Source: Balneolaceae bacterium (GTDB taxonomy: Bacteria; Bacteroidota; Rhodothermia; Balneolales; Balneolaceae). Taken from it: a stretch of 64,000 nt of DNA. The stretch lies in the NCBI GenBank assembly GCA_017795005.1, contig CP051242.1, positions 3,683,072-3,747,071 of the forward strand, read 5' to 3'. Positions 18,331-28,350 of the stretch are shown here, in pieces. Below the pieces are notes generated by a model. That model searched no databases. It worked only from the letters and a program-made list of their open reading frames with translations, and was not told where the DNA came from. The position numbers and the translations under genes were made by a program. Numbering within the stretch: the first letter of the stretch is position 1; every line of letters starts with the position of its first letter.

Positions 18331-21300
18331 TCGTATTGATATCTAAAATCAATTCCGCGCCGGTTGTCATCTCCCTGAGTCATTATTAAATCCCATCGCT
18401 CCGAAAGTATATACTCGAGCATAAAAAGCGTTTTGGGAGTCGATCCTGATATCTCATTAATAATTGCAAAGAATGTACGTTCATTCAGATACCAGCCTGT
18501 TTTGATTGAAGTACCTCCTGAAGCGCCGGAGTTATCGATTTGAACTACATCCACACCTAATTCTCTGGTTGCAAGGGCTTCAACTTCATCAAGAAGAACG
18601 TCTGTTAATAAATCTGCTGCTGACGGCCCTCCTCCACTTGCAAAAACACTTTGCCACGACTCTAAGGAATAACATGGTTTACTAAAAAGGGTGTAACAAA
18701 CGATATCAGATTGCTCCATCTGGGGATCACTATCAAAACTAAACTCCGGATTTTGTGCCGTGCCCTGAATCAAATAATATAACTCAACAGGTTCTCCTTT
18801 CTGTCGAGTTGGAGGAGTATATCTACTTTTAATATTAAGATCAGGATCTTCAATAGGTCCACTAAATGTAAAACCGGCTTCCTCCATAACAAAGAGTTTC
18901 CCTAAAGGACGTACATAACCACCAACCCCATTTAATGCTCCAAATAATGCCAGCTCTCCTTTTGTTTCTTTCTGTGCATCTAACTCACCTGTTAGTTCAA
19001 TTTCCATGTCCAGATAGGTTCTGTTCCTAACATAAAAATCACGTTGAATTACAATACTCATATCCATTGCAAGAGAATCATATGGACTAAAGCTTGATAC
19101 TTCTTCTCCTTCTAGCTGAACTTCTTCGATGCTATCCTCTCCAAAATCCTGTAAATAAATAAACCCATTCCTAACAGTAATTTTACCCGTCGAAGTAGGA
19201 GTAGTAGCTCTTCCACTTAACCTGCTGTCCAGATCTATTACGATATTATAGTCTTCTGTATTTGCCAGCCTGAATCGTTCTGCCCTTGCATTTAAATCCA
19301 ACGTTTGTGGAATTATCCCTTCCATATCCACAGTACCATTTGCGTTAAAACTTCCTCTTCCACTACGTGCGACCAGTTCTTTTACTCTAAGACCTGATTG
19401 GGTAAATTCAACATCAGATCGAATTCCCTGCAATGTTATTCCCGCAATCGGAACCGATACTTTTCCTCCGGTTAACCTCATATACCCCTTAGGAATCAAA
19501 CTTTCGCTTGTTCCTTCTAACCTCACATCTGCATTTAATGATCCGGTTAACCCTCGCATATATTCCTTGTTCAGGAAGTCATTAAATACTGCCAGATTAA
19601 AGTTTTCAGTTATGATATTTACTCTGATGTTCTCCTCCTCATCCGGCAAAATCACTTGAAATGTCCTGAAATCATATTCTAATGGATAATTAATTTCTAT
19701 CTGAGCTGCTTTCTGTTTAGCTGCAATGATTTCACTTCTAACCTCGAGTCCTGTTCTTAAATTATCATAGTTAAAACCAGCTTTAACCGTATCTAACCTT
19801 ACTCCGGAAAGTACCGGCTGATTAAGTAAAAAATCTCCTTCGAAGTTTGGTTCGCCCGCAGTCCCTGACATAGTACCGTTAAAGCTCAAAATACCATCCG
19901 TATTTTCAATTCCGAATTCGTTCAATAATGCTTTAAAGCGCGTTAGTTCTGAGGGATTAACAACTAAACTTCCTTCTACAGGTTGATCATAAAATTCATC
20001 ACCTAATTCGGACTGATCTTTAAGAACAAATGGTACGTCCAGATTTCCTTTCACCCGTTCCTGATCATCCCAGCTTAAAAGCCCAACAAGTTTTAGACGT
20101 TGTTCTACTATATCAAAACGTAAATCAAGAGAGTCAGCTTCTATGTCTCTATACTTCAATCGTATAAGATTAAAAACTCCATTACCGGTGACCTGTTCTT
20201 CGGACTGATTAAAGACTAACTCTCCTGAAAGCACACCATCGATAAATCTTTCCCCGAAAATCACTTCCTGTAAAATTCCGAAGTCGAAATTCTTACCATC
20301 TATCCAACCATACTGTTCAACACTATCGGCGTATGGAATCGAAAATTTTAAAAACGCCCCGGTACTGGATGATAAGTCTAATGTATCTGTGCCTATGGTT
20401 TGCCCTTTAATTCTAACATTAAATGGCTTAGCCATTGTTAACTCCGATTCATTTGTAATAAAATCAAATTGATCAAAGCGGATATCGATTAATTCTTCTG
20501 AGAAATCCATAGCAATTAAACCCTCTTGAATTAACCTTCCCCTTTCACTACCTATCACTTCAAGGGTAAATTGACTTCTTAAGGAATCATCATTCGCCTC
20601 TCCATTTGACACCAACTGTATATCCTGCAATGATACTCCCGAAATAACAGGTGATTCTATCTCTAGATTTGTGATAAACCCTCTCATTTCCTGCATAGTC
20701 ACATCCATACTACCATTAATTCTGGATGCGGTAAATAATGTATCGACAATTACATCGTAAAAATTAACGTTCATATTTCCTTGAAGTACTCCCGCAGTAT
20801 CCTGGGTAATTCTCCCTGTTATATCCCCGGTAGCATTTAGAATTTCCACATCAGCTAGTGGAGCTAAGGGTTGTATATCCTTCACTTTCATGTCAATTGA
20901 AAGCCAGTTTTCGGGATCTTTTTCGTCAGTAATATTCTTTCTTCCACTAAACTGACCCTCAACAATGTCGCTATTCAATAGGCCCTCACCTATGTTGAGC
21001 ACTCCATTAACCAAATTTAAAGACGCATCCAGCTTTTGAAACCTTGCCCCGTTAATAACGCTGGAATCAATATTAACAGAAGTATTTAGGCGTGCGCTTT
21101 CGGGAGTAATTCCACTTCCTTTCCCTTCAAGTACCATATTCAGATGAGTAGGGAAATCAGATAATTGATTGATTTCGGATAAATTAAAACCGCTGGTTGT
21201 CAGGTAATATTCGTAAAGGGGTTTTTCTTCCAAAAAATCGAGCGCGTCTACTTCAAAATCGATTCTGCTCTGATCTATAGTTACATGCCCTTCAGCTGTA

Positions 21301-22850
21301 ACTTTATTTTCGCTGATGGTCCCCTTCAACCGGTATTGTTCAATTTTTTGATCATTGATGTAATTATTTGAAACCGATGAGAGCCTTTGGTCAAAGGGTA
21401 AATTTCTTAGTTCATCCTGACTATTCGAATTCAAAACTAAATCATGTCTACTGGTTATTGAATAAATCCAAGGCTGATCAGAAAGCTCGAAGCCTTTTCC
21501 CTCAATTCCTATTCCAAAATTCAGATTTGTTTTGATATCGGTAAGCTCGGTCCAGTATGATAAATCGAGGTTTGTAAATCGTGCCTTCAAGTTCCAACTG
21601 GCTGTATCCGAAGATATGTTATAAATCATTGGATACGCATTCATCTGCTCTTCAAATTGTGGGTGAATTGCAAAATGTCCAACTAAGTCATCGTCTTTCA
21701 GTGTTCCGCTTCCAATCACCCTATTTAAATAGTAGTTTTGGTACCTTAGCTCCATTACCGTGAAGCCCCAAATGATATCTGCTTTATCAATTTCTGATGA
21801 AATATTTCCATTTACAGTAAAGCGATATTCACCAAGTTCTGAGTCCAGCGAATCATCGGTGAAAGCTGCAATATTCAAACCTTCCCCAAAAATACCGAGC
21901 TGATATAATGTTGGTTCATCCACGAAACCAAATCCTGCCAATAACTCTAAATTAGGAGCATATTCATGATCCATTAATAACCTGAAGTTTAAACTATCCA
22001 ATGTTCCTGAAACCGAAAGATTAAGTTCAAAATCTTCTTCGGGTAGTTTAGCATCCAGATAAGGTTGAATATCGGCAAGAGAGAGCGGCGAGGTTAACGC
22101 TTCAGCAGAAAAGCTGGAATCTGAAGTAGCCGCTGATGCAGATGCCTTTAACATAGACCTGCCCGATTCAATCACTAATTCCTGCAAAGTGATTATATCA
22201 TCTAAAACATTTGCTGATGTTTCAATTTTAATAGGATCAGGCAATCTTCCTTCTTCTAACAAGAAACTCAATGATGATAGATTAAATTGCAGAGTATCCG
22301 TTTTACTGAAGGTGGCTACTGCATCAAGGCTCTGGATAAGTACTGAAGAATCAGGCAAGTAAGATGGAGAATACACTCTGGTGTTAATATTCCTCAAATT
22401 TATTTCCGAGAGAACAATATTAAGCGCCTCAGATTCTTCGTTTTGCTCTTTTACTAATTCCTGAACATTAAAAACGGTATCCTGCCGTTCTTCAATGTTG
22501 GAGTGAACACCAACTAGTTTTAGCTCATTAATAACATAGACGCTTTTCAAGAAGCTCCAAATATTATAATTAGCATAAAGTGTATCCGCGGTAAAAATGG
22601 TATCTGCTTGAATTACTGCAATATCAGTCAATTCTATTTCTTTCCATAAATCACCATCCAGATTATTAATTGAAAGCGTTCCATTTAGCTGCTCATTTGC
22701 TATCGATACTATTTTACTTTTCACAAAACGATGCACCAAATCAGTTGTAAGTAAATACCTGCCTAACAACTGTACTCCAACAAAAATGGATAATACAATC
22801 AGAGAAATCCTGAGAGCTTTTAAATTTCTATGTTGCTTCTGATCTGTCAT
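18324..22850 (-). CDS. tamB: TamB-like translocation and assembly protein
   Basis: A very large protein (1508 residues from the preferred start) with one N-terminal transmembrane helix (about residues 10-32) followed by a long beta-rich, repeat-like periplasmic region. The C-terminal 350-400 residues fit the TamB/DUF490 domain, ending in a barrel-type strand with FRYQYDY. It probably spans the periplasm and works with an outer-membrane Omp85 partner in protein or lipid transport. I chose the ATG at 22850 because it overlaps the upstream stop as TAATG; a start 12 codons upstream would overlap the partner gene by 37 bases. Confidence 0.85.
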   Translation of the reverse strand: MTDQKQHRNLKALRISLIVLSIFVGVQLLGRYLLTTDLVHRFVKSKIVSIANEQLNGTLSINNLDGDLWKEIELTDIAVIQADTIFTADTLYANYNIWSFLKSVYVINELKLVGVHSNIEERQDTVFNVQELVKEQNEESEALNIVLSEINLRNINTRVYSPSYLPDSSVLIQSLDAVATFSKTDTLQFNLSSLSFLLEEGRLPDPIKIETSANVLDDIITLQELVIESGRSMLKASASAATSDSSFSAEALTSPLSLADIQPYLDAKLPEEDFELNLSVSGTLDSLNFRLLMDHEYAPNLELLAGFGFVDEPTLYQLGIFGEGLNIAAFTDDSLDSELGEYRFTVNGNISSEIDKADIIWGFTVMELRYQNYYLNRVIGSGTLKDDDLVGHFAIHPQFEEQMNAYPMIYNISSDTASWNLKARFTNLDLSYWTELTDIKTNLNFGIGIEGKGFELSDQPWIYSITSRHDLVLNSNSQDELRNLPFDQRLSSVSNNYINDQKIEQYRLKGTISENKVTAEGHVTIDQSRIDFEVDALDFLEEKPLYEYYLTTSGFNLSEINQLSDFPTHLNMVLEGKGSGITPESARLNTSVNIDSSVINGARFQKLDASLNLVNGVLNIGEGLLNSDIVEGQFSGRKNITDEKDPENWLSIDMKVKDIQPLAPLADVEILNATGDITGRITQDTAGVLQGNMNVNFYDVIVDTLFTASRINGSMDVTMQEMRGFITNLEIESPVISGVSLQDIQLVSNGEANDDSLRSQFTLEVIGSERGRLIQEGLIAMDFSEELIDIRFDQFDFITNESELTMAKPFNVRIKGQTIGTDTLDLSSSTGAFLKFSIPYADSVEQYGWIDGKNFDFGILQEVIFGERFIDGVLSGELVFNQSEEQVTGNGVFNLIRLKYRDIEADSLDLRFDIVEQRLKLVGLLSWDDQERVKGNLDVPFVLKDQSELGDEFYDQPVEGSLVVNPSELTRFKALLNEFGIENTDGILSFNGTMSGTAGEPNFEGDFLLNQPVLSGVRLDTVKAGFNYDNLRTGLEVRSEIIAAKQKAAQIEINYPLEYDFRTFQVILPDEEENIRVNIITENFNLAVFNDFLNKEYMRGLTGSLNADVRLEGTSESLIPKGYMRLTGGKVSVPIAGITLQGIRSDVEFTQSGLRVKELVARSGRGSFNANGTVDMEGIIPQTLDLNARAERFRLANTEDYNIVIDLDSRLSGRATTPTSTGKITVRNGFIYLQDFGEDSIEEVQLEGEEVSSFSPYDSLAMDMSIVIQRDFYVRNRTYLDMEIELTGELDAQKETKGELALFGALNGVGGYVRPLGKLFVMEEAGFTFSGPIEDPDLNIKSRYTPPTRQKGEPVELYYLIQGTAQNPEFSFDSDPQMEQSDIVCYTLFSKPCYSLESWQSVFASGGGPSAADLLTDVLLDEVEALATRELGVDVVQIDNSGASGGTSIKTGWYLNERTFFAIINEISGSTPKTLFMLEYILSERWDLIMTQGDDNRRGIDFRYQYDY

Positions 22851-24757
22851 TAGAAAGCCTGGCCGATTGTGAAATGAATATCCCATCGGGCAAACCGCCC
22901 TCCTCTGTCAATTCCGCCTGGAAATTGCTGCAAATCCTGTGAATTCGGATTTATTTTATACCCGATATCAATCCGGACTGGGCCAATTGGAGATTCATAT
23001 CGAAGACCTCCACCAACTCCAAATTGAAGATTTTCAAAATTTATATCTCTAGTTCTTCTCCAAACCTGTCCCCCGTCTAAAAAAGCAGCCATTCCAAAGC
23101 CCTTTATCAAACCATTAAGACTCTTCCGGAATTCAACATTAAAGTTGAATAAAGCCCGTCCACCTACGGGTACATATCGTAAAGTTGTATCTGAAACCTC
23201 AACCCCGTCCACAGTTTCATTTGTCACTGTTTCAACAACACGTTTAGGGCCTAAAAACTGAGTTGGCCAACCCCTTACTGAGTTTGTTCCTCCCACATAA
23301 TACTTCACATCCGAAGGTAGTGAATCTTGCCGGGCTGAATAAATTGCCCCTCCTCTTACACGGGTAGCAAGAACTAGACTTCTATTTATTTCGGAATATT
23401 TTCTTATATCTAATGATGCCTTATTAAAACTGAACGTTGACTCTCCGAACAACCCTGAGAATTCTAAAAATGGCTGAATAATAATCCCTCTTCTACCTCT
23501 CCGAAGATTTTTTGTGTAGTAGAGATTTAGCGCAAAAGAAGAAACGTTGTATGAGAGAAGACTATCTGGTAATACTTGCTCCACACTTTGCTGCTCTGAT
23601 GTACTCCGCACATTCGATTCATCATTGATTGCAAATTCATAGGAAAAAGTTCCCGTCAGGTTTCTGCTGTATTCGTACCCAAAGGTGTTAATAATACCTG
23701 CAGTAAGAATTTCATAACTACGTTCATCGCGAAACTGATAAAAGGGATTTATATTTATACTGCTTTTGGTATTGTATACATAAGGAAACAAATACTCAGC
23801 ACTTAACTTTCTGTCATAAAAAGAATATTTAGCTGACGTACTGAATTGCTCACCTTTACCTCTCACATTTCTATAAACCCAGGTTGCCTGAGTTCTGAAT
23901 GCCCTTAAAAAATTAGACTCTGTTATTTTCCCATCATCAGCAACAATACGATCAAAATCACCTGCTCCAAATTTAAGCTGAACAGAACGTAAAGGAAGTT
24001 CTTTAACTCTTAGAAGTACATTTACGCTTGTATCCTGAGGTTGGTCTGGAATAGAAACCAGAGCTAACCTAAACAGGTGATGTTTAAAAACTTCCCTTTG
24101 GGCATTTCTCATATCACTTTCATTAAAGTATTCCCCTGTTTTAAGCCCACTTTCCCTAACAATAAGTTCGTCAGATAGAGTAGTTTCTCCTTCCACAAAA
24201 ATACTATCGAATTTAGCTCTTGGACCTGCCTCAGCAGTTATTAATAAACTTGTTTTTTTTGCTGAAGAATCCGTCTCTGCTTCAACTTTTGTATTTGAAT
24301 AAGGATACCCTAGTTGTTTTAAAGATTGTTCAAACCTGGCAATAACTTCGGTTTCTTCAATCGGTTCATAAATTCTTCCTTCCCGATAGGGTGATCTTCT
24401 TAGTGTAGAATTAAAATCTCTGTTCTCACTAATAAAGACGCTATCTTTAGATGAAGCGCTTAGATTAATTTCAATATTTTCGATTCTTATTGGCAGGTTT
24501 TCAGTTACAAAGAAGGTGACATGTTTTTTCCATTCCTTGCGCTTAGATTCAACCTGATAGGTGACCTCAACATCGTTAAAACCTCTTCTTTGATAAAAAC
24601 GCTCTATTCTTATAACATCTTTACGAATCTCTGTTTCCGACAACTTATAGCCGCTTCTATTCCAAAAAGTTAGTTTTTTCCATACTGAGGGTTGTTCGGA
24701 AGCAATCCTTTTTTTAATCACGACGTCTTCAAATCGTTGATTACCCTCTATACTCAC
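22850..24757 (-). CDS. BamA/TamA-family outer-membrane assembly protein (start uncertain)
   Basis: From GTG at 24757 the protein has 635 residues: POTRA-type repeats in the first 280 (GNQRFEDVVIKKRIASEQ at the start), then a 16-strand barrel ending in FTIGQAF. The motif VRGW (about 500) and GxxxRYESPIGPVRIDIGY are Omp85 hallmarks. It is partner to the downstream TamB-like gene. A signal peptide is needed, and upstream in frame (24758-24868) the sequence reads AKHIIFFLL... ending LVAQ, but no ATG, GTG or TTG precedes it before the TAG at 24884. The true start is therefore either non-canonical or hidden by a frameshift. Confidence 0.85.
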   Translation of the reverse strand: MSIEGNQRFEDVVIKKRIASEQPSVWKKLTFWNRSGYKLSETEIRKDVIRIERFYQRRGFNDVEVTYQVESKRKEWKKHVTFFVTENLPIRIENIEINLSASSKDSVFISENRDFNSTLRRSPYREGRIYEPIEETEVIARFEQSLKQLGYPYSNTKVEAETDSSAKKTSLLITAEAGPRAKFDSIFVEGETTLSDELIVRESGLKTGEYFNESDMRNAQREVFKHHLFRLALVSIPDQPQDTSVNVLLRVKELPLRSVQLKFGAGDFDRIVADDGKITESNFLRAFRTQATWVYRNVRGKGEQFSTSAKYSFYDRKLSAEYLFPYVYNTKSSININPFYQFRDERSYEILTAGIINTFGYEYSRNLTGTFSYEFAINDESNVRSTSEQQSVEQVLPDSLLSYNVSSFALNLYYTKNLRRGRRGIIIQPFLEFSGLFGESTFSFNKASLDIRKYSEINRSLVLATRVRGGAIYSARQDSLPSDVKYYVGGTNSVRGWPTQFLGPKRVVETVTNETVDGVEVSDTTLRYVPVGGRALFNFNVEFRKSLNGLIKGFGMAAFLDGGQVWRRTRDINFENLQFGVGGGLRYESPIGPVRIDIGYKINPNSQDLQQFPGGIDRGGRFARWDIHFTIGQAF

Positions 24758-24983
24758 TTTCCAAATTCGGGCAGTTTCTTCCTCTGATTCCTGAGCAACC
24801 AGATTTTGAGAAATTATTACCCCACCTATAATGGTTAATAAAAAAAATATGATATGTTTAGCAGGGTAGATGATTAATCCTCTCTAGAATTAAAGAACAA
24901 AGAATAAACAGAAGTATTATTATTTAATAAGAGCAAAAAGTTAACACTATTAATTACTATTGATAATATAAAAGGGTATAGAT

Positions 24984-26243
24984 ATGGTTAAAATAAAATT
25001 ATTGATACTTGTTCCGTTTCTTTTCATCGCATGTAAATCATCTTCGAATTTTACGGGATTTTCTTATGACCCTCCCGGAGTAACCAATACGGTTGATAAA
25101 AAAACAGAAGAAATTAAACTACGAACTATTGGAGCCGGAAGCCCTAAAGTTTGGGTTAGTAATGAGTTTGAATCTGCCAGAGCAAATGATTTCTATCAAG
25201 TTAACGTCAACACTTTTGAGGTATTAATCAAACCTGAAAATGCACCCATAAATAATAGTCCATGGTTCGCATTTAAAATATGGAGTGATTCTGCTCAAGT
25301 AATTAACCTCAGATTAAACTACAAAGGTGGGAAGCACCGATATCTTCCTAAAGTCTCAGGTCAAAAACAGGGGGTACAATTCTCACATATTATCCGGGAT
25401 GCTGCTTACGATACTTCTAATGGTAGTGTAACTTTTGGACTTCATGTTGATGAAAATCCTCAAACTGTATCAGCTCATTTTCTTGATAATACTCGTTTTT
25501 CCGACTTGATTGCAGAAATTGAAAATAATAGAAAGCCTTTCATCACTATTGATACAATCGGCTTCTCACATCAGGAAAAACCAATAATTGAGCTTACAGC
25601 TAATGAAACTGAAATCATCAACCCGGGAGCTCTTCTTCTTTTTAGCCGACAACACCCTCCTGAAGTTCCGGGTTACAAAGCTTATCAGGCTTTTTGGAAT
25701 GAGTTAACTTCTGATTCTGAATTAGCTGTTACTTTCAGAAAGTATTTTTTAATTAAGGCATACCCTATAATCAACCCGGATGGAGTCGTAAATGGACATT
25801 GGAGACATAATTTTAAAGGGATCGATTTAAACCGGGATTGGGAAAATTTTAATCAACCTGAAACACAAGCCATTAAAAATGCTCTTTTATCTTTACAGGA
25901 TGAAGGAACAGCTACCGTCTTCTATGGAATAGATTTTCACTCAACCAATGAAAATATATTATATCCCATAAATGAAGAAGTAGTGACTTCTCCTGACAAC
26001 TTAACACAGGAGTGGTCAGTGTTAATCAAAGAAGATAATCCTGAATTAAATTTTAGGAGTGAAGAGTTTGATACAAGCTCCCCTATTGCTAAGAACTGGA
26101 TTTACAGAACTTTTGGCGCTGACGCAGTAACTTTTGAAGTAGGCGATGAAGTTGATGAGAATGCCATAAGAAGCCTTGGCACTAATGCAGCTCAGTCACT
26201 AATGAAGCTATTAATTGATGAGTGGCAGAAAAGAAATGAATAG
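24984..26243 (+). CDS. M14 family zinc carboxypeptidase lipoprotein
   Basis: A 419-residue protein with a lipoprotein signal (lipobox FIAC, Cys17). The zinc ligands of the M14 fold are visible: HPPE near residues 225-228 and His in DFHSTNEN near 318. GIDLNRDW near 280 carries the substrate-binding Arg/Asn element, and the catalytic Glu is in TFEVGDE near 384. It probably trims C-terminal residues from peptides at the envelope. A beta-rich region of about 150 residues precedes the catalytic domain, as in other secreted M14 proteins. Confidence 0.85.
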   Translation: MVKIKLLILVPFLFIACKSSSNFTGFSYDPPGVTNTVDKKTEEIKLRTIGAGSPKVWVSNEFESARANDFYQVNVNTFEVLIKPENAPINNSPWFAFKIWSDSAQVINLRLNYKGGKHRYLPKVSGQKQGVQFSHIIRDAAYDTSNGSVTFGLHVDENPQTVSAHFLDNTRFSDLIAEIENNRKPFITIDTIGFSHQEKPIIELTANETEIINPGALLLFSRQHPPEVPGYKAYQAFWNELTSDSELAVTFRKYFLIKAYPIINPDGVVNGHWRHNFKGIDLNRDWENFNQPETQAIKNALLSLQDEGTATVFYGIDFHSTNENILYPINEEVVTSPDNLTQEWSVLIKEDNPELNFRSEEFDTSSPIAKNWIYRTFGADAVTFEVGDEVDENAIRSLGTNAAQSLMKLLIDEWQKRNE

Positions 26244-26250
26244 CCTTTAA

Positions 26251-26700
26251 ATGAATGCACTAACCGAAGGTCTTACTAACTGGAAGCTCCGCCTTATTCT
26301 AAGTGCGCTTTTGTGCATGATGGGGCTTGCTACTATGATAAGTATGATTCTGGGTTTGATTATACCGCTTAGTGTGTTTGACAAAACCATTGTAGCCATT
26401 GCAGTATTTATGGTTGGAGTACCAACTTATCTAATTGTTAGTCGATTAAATAGTATTGATGAACAAACGATTGCGGTGTTTATCAATGAACAGTCTAATG
26501 ACTTATCGATTAATCCTGAACTACTTTTAAAAAATAACTCGGAACTGAATGATGATGATTTAAAAGAAAAGGAGCATTTGATTTCAATCTTTTCTGAAAA
26601 ACCTGTTTATCAGTTTCTTCCTGATAAGCCTGTTAAGCAAGCATATTTCTTATTAATTGCTTCTTTACTAATTAGCTTATTGATCTGGTTTTTAAGTTGA
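26251..26700 (+). CDS. Hypothetical three-helix membrane protein
   Basis: A 149-residue protein with two hydrophobic helices near the N-terminus (about residues 14-36 and 42-62), an acidic soluble loop (DEQ... NDDDLKEKEH) and one C-terminal helix (about 130-148). I do not recognise a family. It starts 7 bases after the carboxypeptidase stop, so it is probably co-transcribed with it, and the cation exporter gene follows 31 bases later. Confidence 0.6.
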   Translation: MNALTEGLTNWKLRLILSALLCMMGLATMISMILGLIIPLSVFDKTIVAIAVFMVGVPTYLIVSRLNSIDEQTIAVFINEQSNDLSINPELLLKNNSELNDDDLKEKEHLISIFSEKPVYQFLPDKPVKQAYFLLIASLLISLLIWFLS

Positions 26701-26731
26701 CCTCGGTTTTGATCAGCCGTAATTTCAGGTA

Positions 26732-27661
26732 ATGGCACACGATCGTAAACACCATCATCATCATCACCCAAATATTGATGATACATCGATCTGGAAACTT
26801 TGGATATCGATTATCCTCAATCTTGTAATAACGCTGGCAGAATTTGTTGGTGGGTTACTTTCAAATAGTCTCGCTCTTCTATCCGATGCTGTTCATAATC
26901 TTAATGATACTCTATCCCTTATCATCAGTCTTGTAGCGAGAAAGATTTCAAAAAAAGGGGTAAATCAGAATAAAACCTTTGGCTACAAACGTGCAGAAAT
27001 AATTGGTGCTTTTATCAATCTTATCACATTGGTAATAGTAGCTCTTTTTCTAATTAAAGAAGGGGTTGAACGCTTTTTTGATCCGCAGCCTATTGACGGT
27101 TTCACTATGTTTTGGGTTGCCATTGTGGGACTCTTCGGAAATTTTATTACTGCTGCACTTCTTTTTAAGGAGTCCAAAGAAAACCTGAATATGCGCAGTG
27201 CATACACTCACATCCTTTCAGACGGACTTTCTTCAGTTGGTGTAATTATTGGAGGATGGATGATCTTTAAATACGATTGGTATATCGTAGATACCATACT
27301 AACAATTGGTATTGGCGCATACATATTGTATCACTCCTATTATATGTTAAGAGAAACCATTGATATCTTGATGCAGGCGAAACCTGAAAATTTAGACCTC
27401 TCAGAATTACAGAATTCAATGCTTGATGTCGAAAAAGTGTGCGGAATACATCACCTTCATGTTTGGCAATTAGATGAATCTCAGGTTATGCTCGAATGCC
27501 ATGTTGTAATAAATGAGGAAAATCTTTCTGAAATGGAAGAAGTAAAATCGGGACTCAAAAAACTCCTTCATGATAAGTTTGAAATATTTCACTCCACGCT
27601 GGAATTCGAATTCGAACCCTGTGGAGCTGCTCATCATGAATTAGAGCATCATCTTCATTAA
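26732..27661 (+). CDS. Cation diffusion facilitator (CzcD/ZnT type)
   Basis: A 309-residue CDF transporter with six predicted helices. The metal-site motifs are present: HN..D in SDAVHNLND near residues 51-59 and HxxxD in THILSDGLS near 158-166. The C-terminal cytoplasmic domain has HHLHVWQ near 236. The HD-type site suggests zinc (and possibly Cd or Co) export. Striking features are a natural run of six His at residues 7-12 and a His-rich tail (HHELEHHLH). It sits just upstream of the copper gene group. Confidence 0.9.
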   Translation: MAHDRKHHHHHHPNIDDTSIWKLWISIILNLVITLAEFVGGLLSNSLALLSDAVHNLNDTLSLIISLVARKISKKGVNQNKTFGYKRAEIIGAFINLITLVIVALFLIKEGVERFFDPQPIDGFTMFWVAIVGLFGNFITAALLFKESKENLNMRSAYTHILSDGLSSVGVIIGGWMIFKYDWYIVDTILTIGIGAYILYHSYYMLRETIDILMQAKPENLDLSELQNSMLDVEKVCGIHHLHVWQLDESQVMLECHVVINEENLSEMEEVKSGLKKLLHDKFEIFHSTLEFEFEPCGAAHHELEHHLH

Positions 27662-27732
27662 ATCCTGTAAACCCACTTATTGTATACCTGTTTGATTAAG
27701 CATTTTGTTTAAAGAGCCCTTATTTTTGCTTT

Positions 27733-28113
27733 GTGAAAAAAGCTGGATCCATATTACTCCTTTCGCTGTACCTTTTTTCCATGATTCAAACTCTGGTTCC
27801 AGTAATCAGTTTTCATTTTAATCATGAATACATTATGCAGCATCATTGTCTCTCGCTAACTCAACCGGAGTTAAGCGACTGTGACGGATTCTGTTATTTA
27901 AAGAAAAAGGTTGACAAACATAAGGATCATGATATGGACTCTCATGGTACTACTGTATATGTACCGAAAGTACCATTTGTCTATTTACCAGAAGTTCGTT
28001 CAGGCGGCCCTGCTTTTAACCACCTTCCCGAGATTGATATTCGTTTCTTTTACAAAGAATCCATTCCTGATGATATCTTTCCGGACGTTATTTCTCCCCC
28101 TCCGAAAGCGTAG
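27733..28113 (+). CDS. Small exported His/Cys-rich protein of the copper locus
   Basis: A 126-residue protein with an N-terminal hydrophobic segment (about residues 4-24), then a metal-ligand-like stretch (FHFNHEY, HHC, CDGFCYLKKK, HKDHDMDSH) and a C-terminus ending in PPPKA. Architecture recalls the small HYC/CC/PP-type exported proteins found beside copper genes in Bacteroidota; I infer this from layout only. The start is GTG at 27733. A perfect TAnnTTTG element (TATTTTTG, 27721-27728) ends 4 bases before this start, so the mRNA may be leaderless. Confidence 0.6.
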   Translation: MKKAGSILLLSLYLFSMIQTLVPVISFHFNHEYIMQHHCLSLTQPELSDCDGFCYLKKKVDKHKDHDMDSHGTTVYVPKVPFVYLPEVRSGGPAFNHLPEIDIRFFYKESIPDDIFPDVISPPPKA

Positions 28114-28350
28114 TCTTTTCTTAGCAGATTTATTAAGTGAAGATCATCCTAAACTAAGAGCTGAACTATTTAAGGTCTTGTTTCATAAACTTATGTATTG
28201 GTTTTATTAAACAGTATTTCGATTTCGAACTAAGGCTCTGATCATCTTCAGGATTTCCTTGAATAAGACTGTATAACATACAGATCGAATCCTATCTATC
28301 TGCTTTTATCTAATTCGTTTAGAAAAATTTTAATTCAATCTATAAAGACA

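Noticed and set aside
28114..28350. Gap of 237 bases between the small His/Cys gene and the barrel protein gene
   Set aside because: A frame overlaps the end of the upstream gene, but it has no domain; I see no clear promoter or RNA in the rest.
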